A DNA stretch of 5,369 nucleotides from an uncultured Lachnospiraceae bacterium (GTDB lineage Bacteria > Bacillota > Clostridia > Lachnospirales > Lachnospiraceae), in NCBI GenBank assembly GCA_902797785.1, contig CADBUD010000334.1, positions 1 to 5,369 of the forward strand. The letters are read 5' to 3'. Shown in pieces: positions 4,976 to 5,369 of the stretch. The notes under the pieces were generated by a model that worked only from the letters and a program-made list of their open reading frames with translations, was not told the DNA's origin and ran no database searches. Numbering within the stretch: position 1 is the first letter of the stretch; each line of letters starts with the position of its first letter. Position numbers and translations under genes: made by a program.

Positions 4976-5369
4976 CTATTTTTTTACCACAACAGTAATC
5001 GTTTTCTTTTTTCCATTGAACAGACGAACCCGGATTTTTGCTGTTCCTGTCCGTTTTCCGCTCACCCTTCCTTCTGCATCTACAGCTGCGACTTTCGGAT
5101 TCGAAGAATGATAGCTGATCGATCTGCTGTAGGAATTTTTAGGAAAAGATACTTTGATCTTGAATGACTTCTTTTTCTTTATGACTTTTTTGCCAGCCTG
5201 TAAAGAAAAAGTCTTTGGCGCAGCCTTTACCGTTACCCGAATCGTCTTATATATCTTTTTTCCTGCTTTGATCTTGATCTTTGCTGTTCCCCTGGCCTTT
5301 GCCTTGATTTTTCCCTTCCCTGAAACCTTGGCAACGGAGGATCGGCTGCTCACATATTTTATTTTGTCC
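4976..5369 (-). CDS. Secreted Big_2-domain protein, C-terminal part
   Basis: The frame is open to the window edge, so only the last 130 or so residues are seen and the true start lies outside; a GTG at 5353 is internal. Two bacterial Ig-like (Big_2) units are visible: the end of one (SSRSSVAKVSGKGKI, then GTAKIKIKAG) and a full last one (ISYHSSNPKVAAVDAEGRV, then GTAKIRVRLFNGKKKTITV), each with the family pattern of SSNxxVAxV, GxV and GTAxI. Such tandem domains usually form stalks of exported surface or wall-associated proteins in Clostridia. The protein ends VVVKK with no LPXTG anchor. It is extremely basic: about 32 Lys and 8 Arg against only 3 acidic residues. The signal peptide and any catalytic or binding domain would be upstream, so the role is unknown. 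Its stop is 20 bases before thyA with no terminator between. Confidence 0.88.
   Translation of the reverse strand, partial: DKIKYVSSRSSVAKVSGKGKIKAKARGTAKIKIKAGKKIYKTIRVTVKAAPKTFSLQAGKKVIKKKKSFKIKVSFPKNSYSRSISYHSSNPKVAAVDAEGRVSGKRTGTAKIRVRLFNGKKKTITVVVKK

Noticed and set aside
5351..5353. GTG as the start of the Big_2 gene
   Set aside because: The frame stays open to the window edge and the upstream codons (DKIKY) continue the Big_2 strand, so the GTG is an internal Val codon.
1..5369. tRNA, rRNA, CRISPR, insertion sequence or phage features
   Set aside because: The window is almost wholly filled by intact metabolic genes; no tandem repeats with spacers, transposase fragments or tRNA-like folds were seen.

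Overview
The window suggests a low-to-mid GC Firmicute, most likely an anaerobic Clostridia member of the Lachnospiraceae type. This rests on recognised protein features: the PCAYS/ADAHIY form of thymidylate synthase, a dihydrofolate reductase with an LLVRIP segment where LPW is usual, purine-rich AGGAGG-like ribosome binding sites, and a lysine-rich Big_2 surface protein. No search was run, so the placement is inference.

All genes lie on the minus strand and read from high to low coordinates: the C-terminal end of a secreted Big_2-domain protein (5369-4976), thyA (4955-4107), folA (4092-3589), ilvB (3554-1794), ilvN/ilvH (1771-1274), ilvE (1188-151), and possibly the start of a small membrane protein (126 to the window edge). 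Gaps are 20, 14, 34, 22, 85 and 24 bases. No convincing strong terminator is seen, so this looks like one long directon. The only gap with room for regulation is the 85 bases before ilvE. It holds a good sigma-A-type promoter (perfect TTGACA, 17-base spacer, TAAACT) and an inverted repeat followed by six Ts that overlaps the predicted transcription start.

Two metabolic modules are joined. ThyA makes dTMP and releases dihydrofolate, which FolA reduces back to tetrahydrofolate. IlvB and IlvN form acetohydroxyacid synthase, the first common step to valine, leucine and isoleucine, and IlvE performs the last transamination. The middle steps (ilvC, ilvD) are not in the window, and neither is the promoter of the thyA-folA-ilvBN part.

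Most of this is ordinary metabolism. The items most worth a second look are: a four-cysteine insert (CX6CX3CX6C) in the catalytic AHAS subunit next to its active-site loop; Met in place of the usual substrate and herbicide-contact Trp in the same enzyme; a CXXC in the aminotransferase; a thymidylate synthase and a DHFR that both lack textbook active-site residues; the promoter/inverted-repeat layout before ilvE; and the extremely basic surface protein placed 20 bases ahead of thyA.
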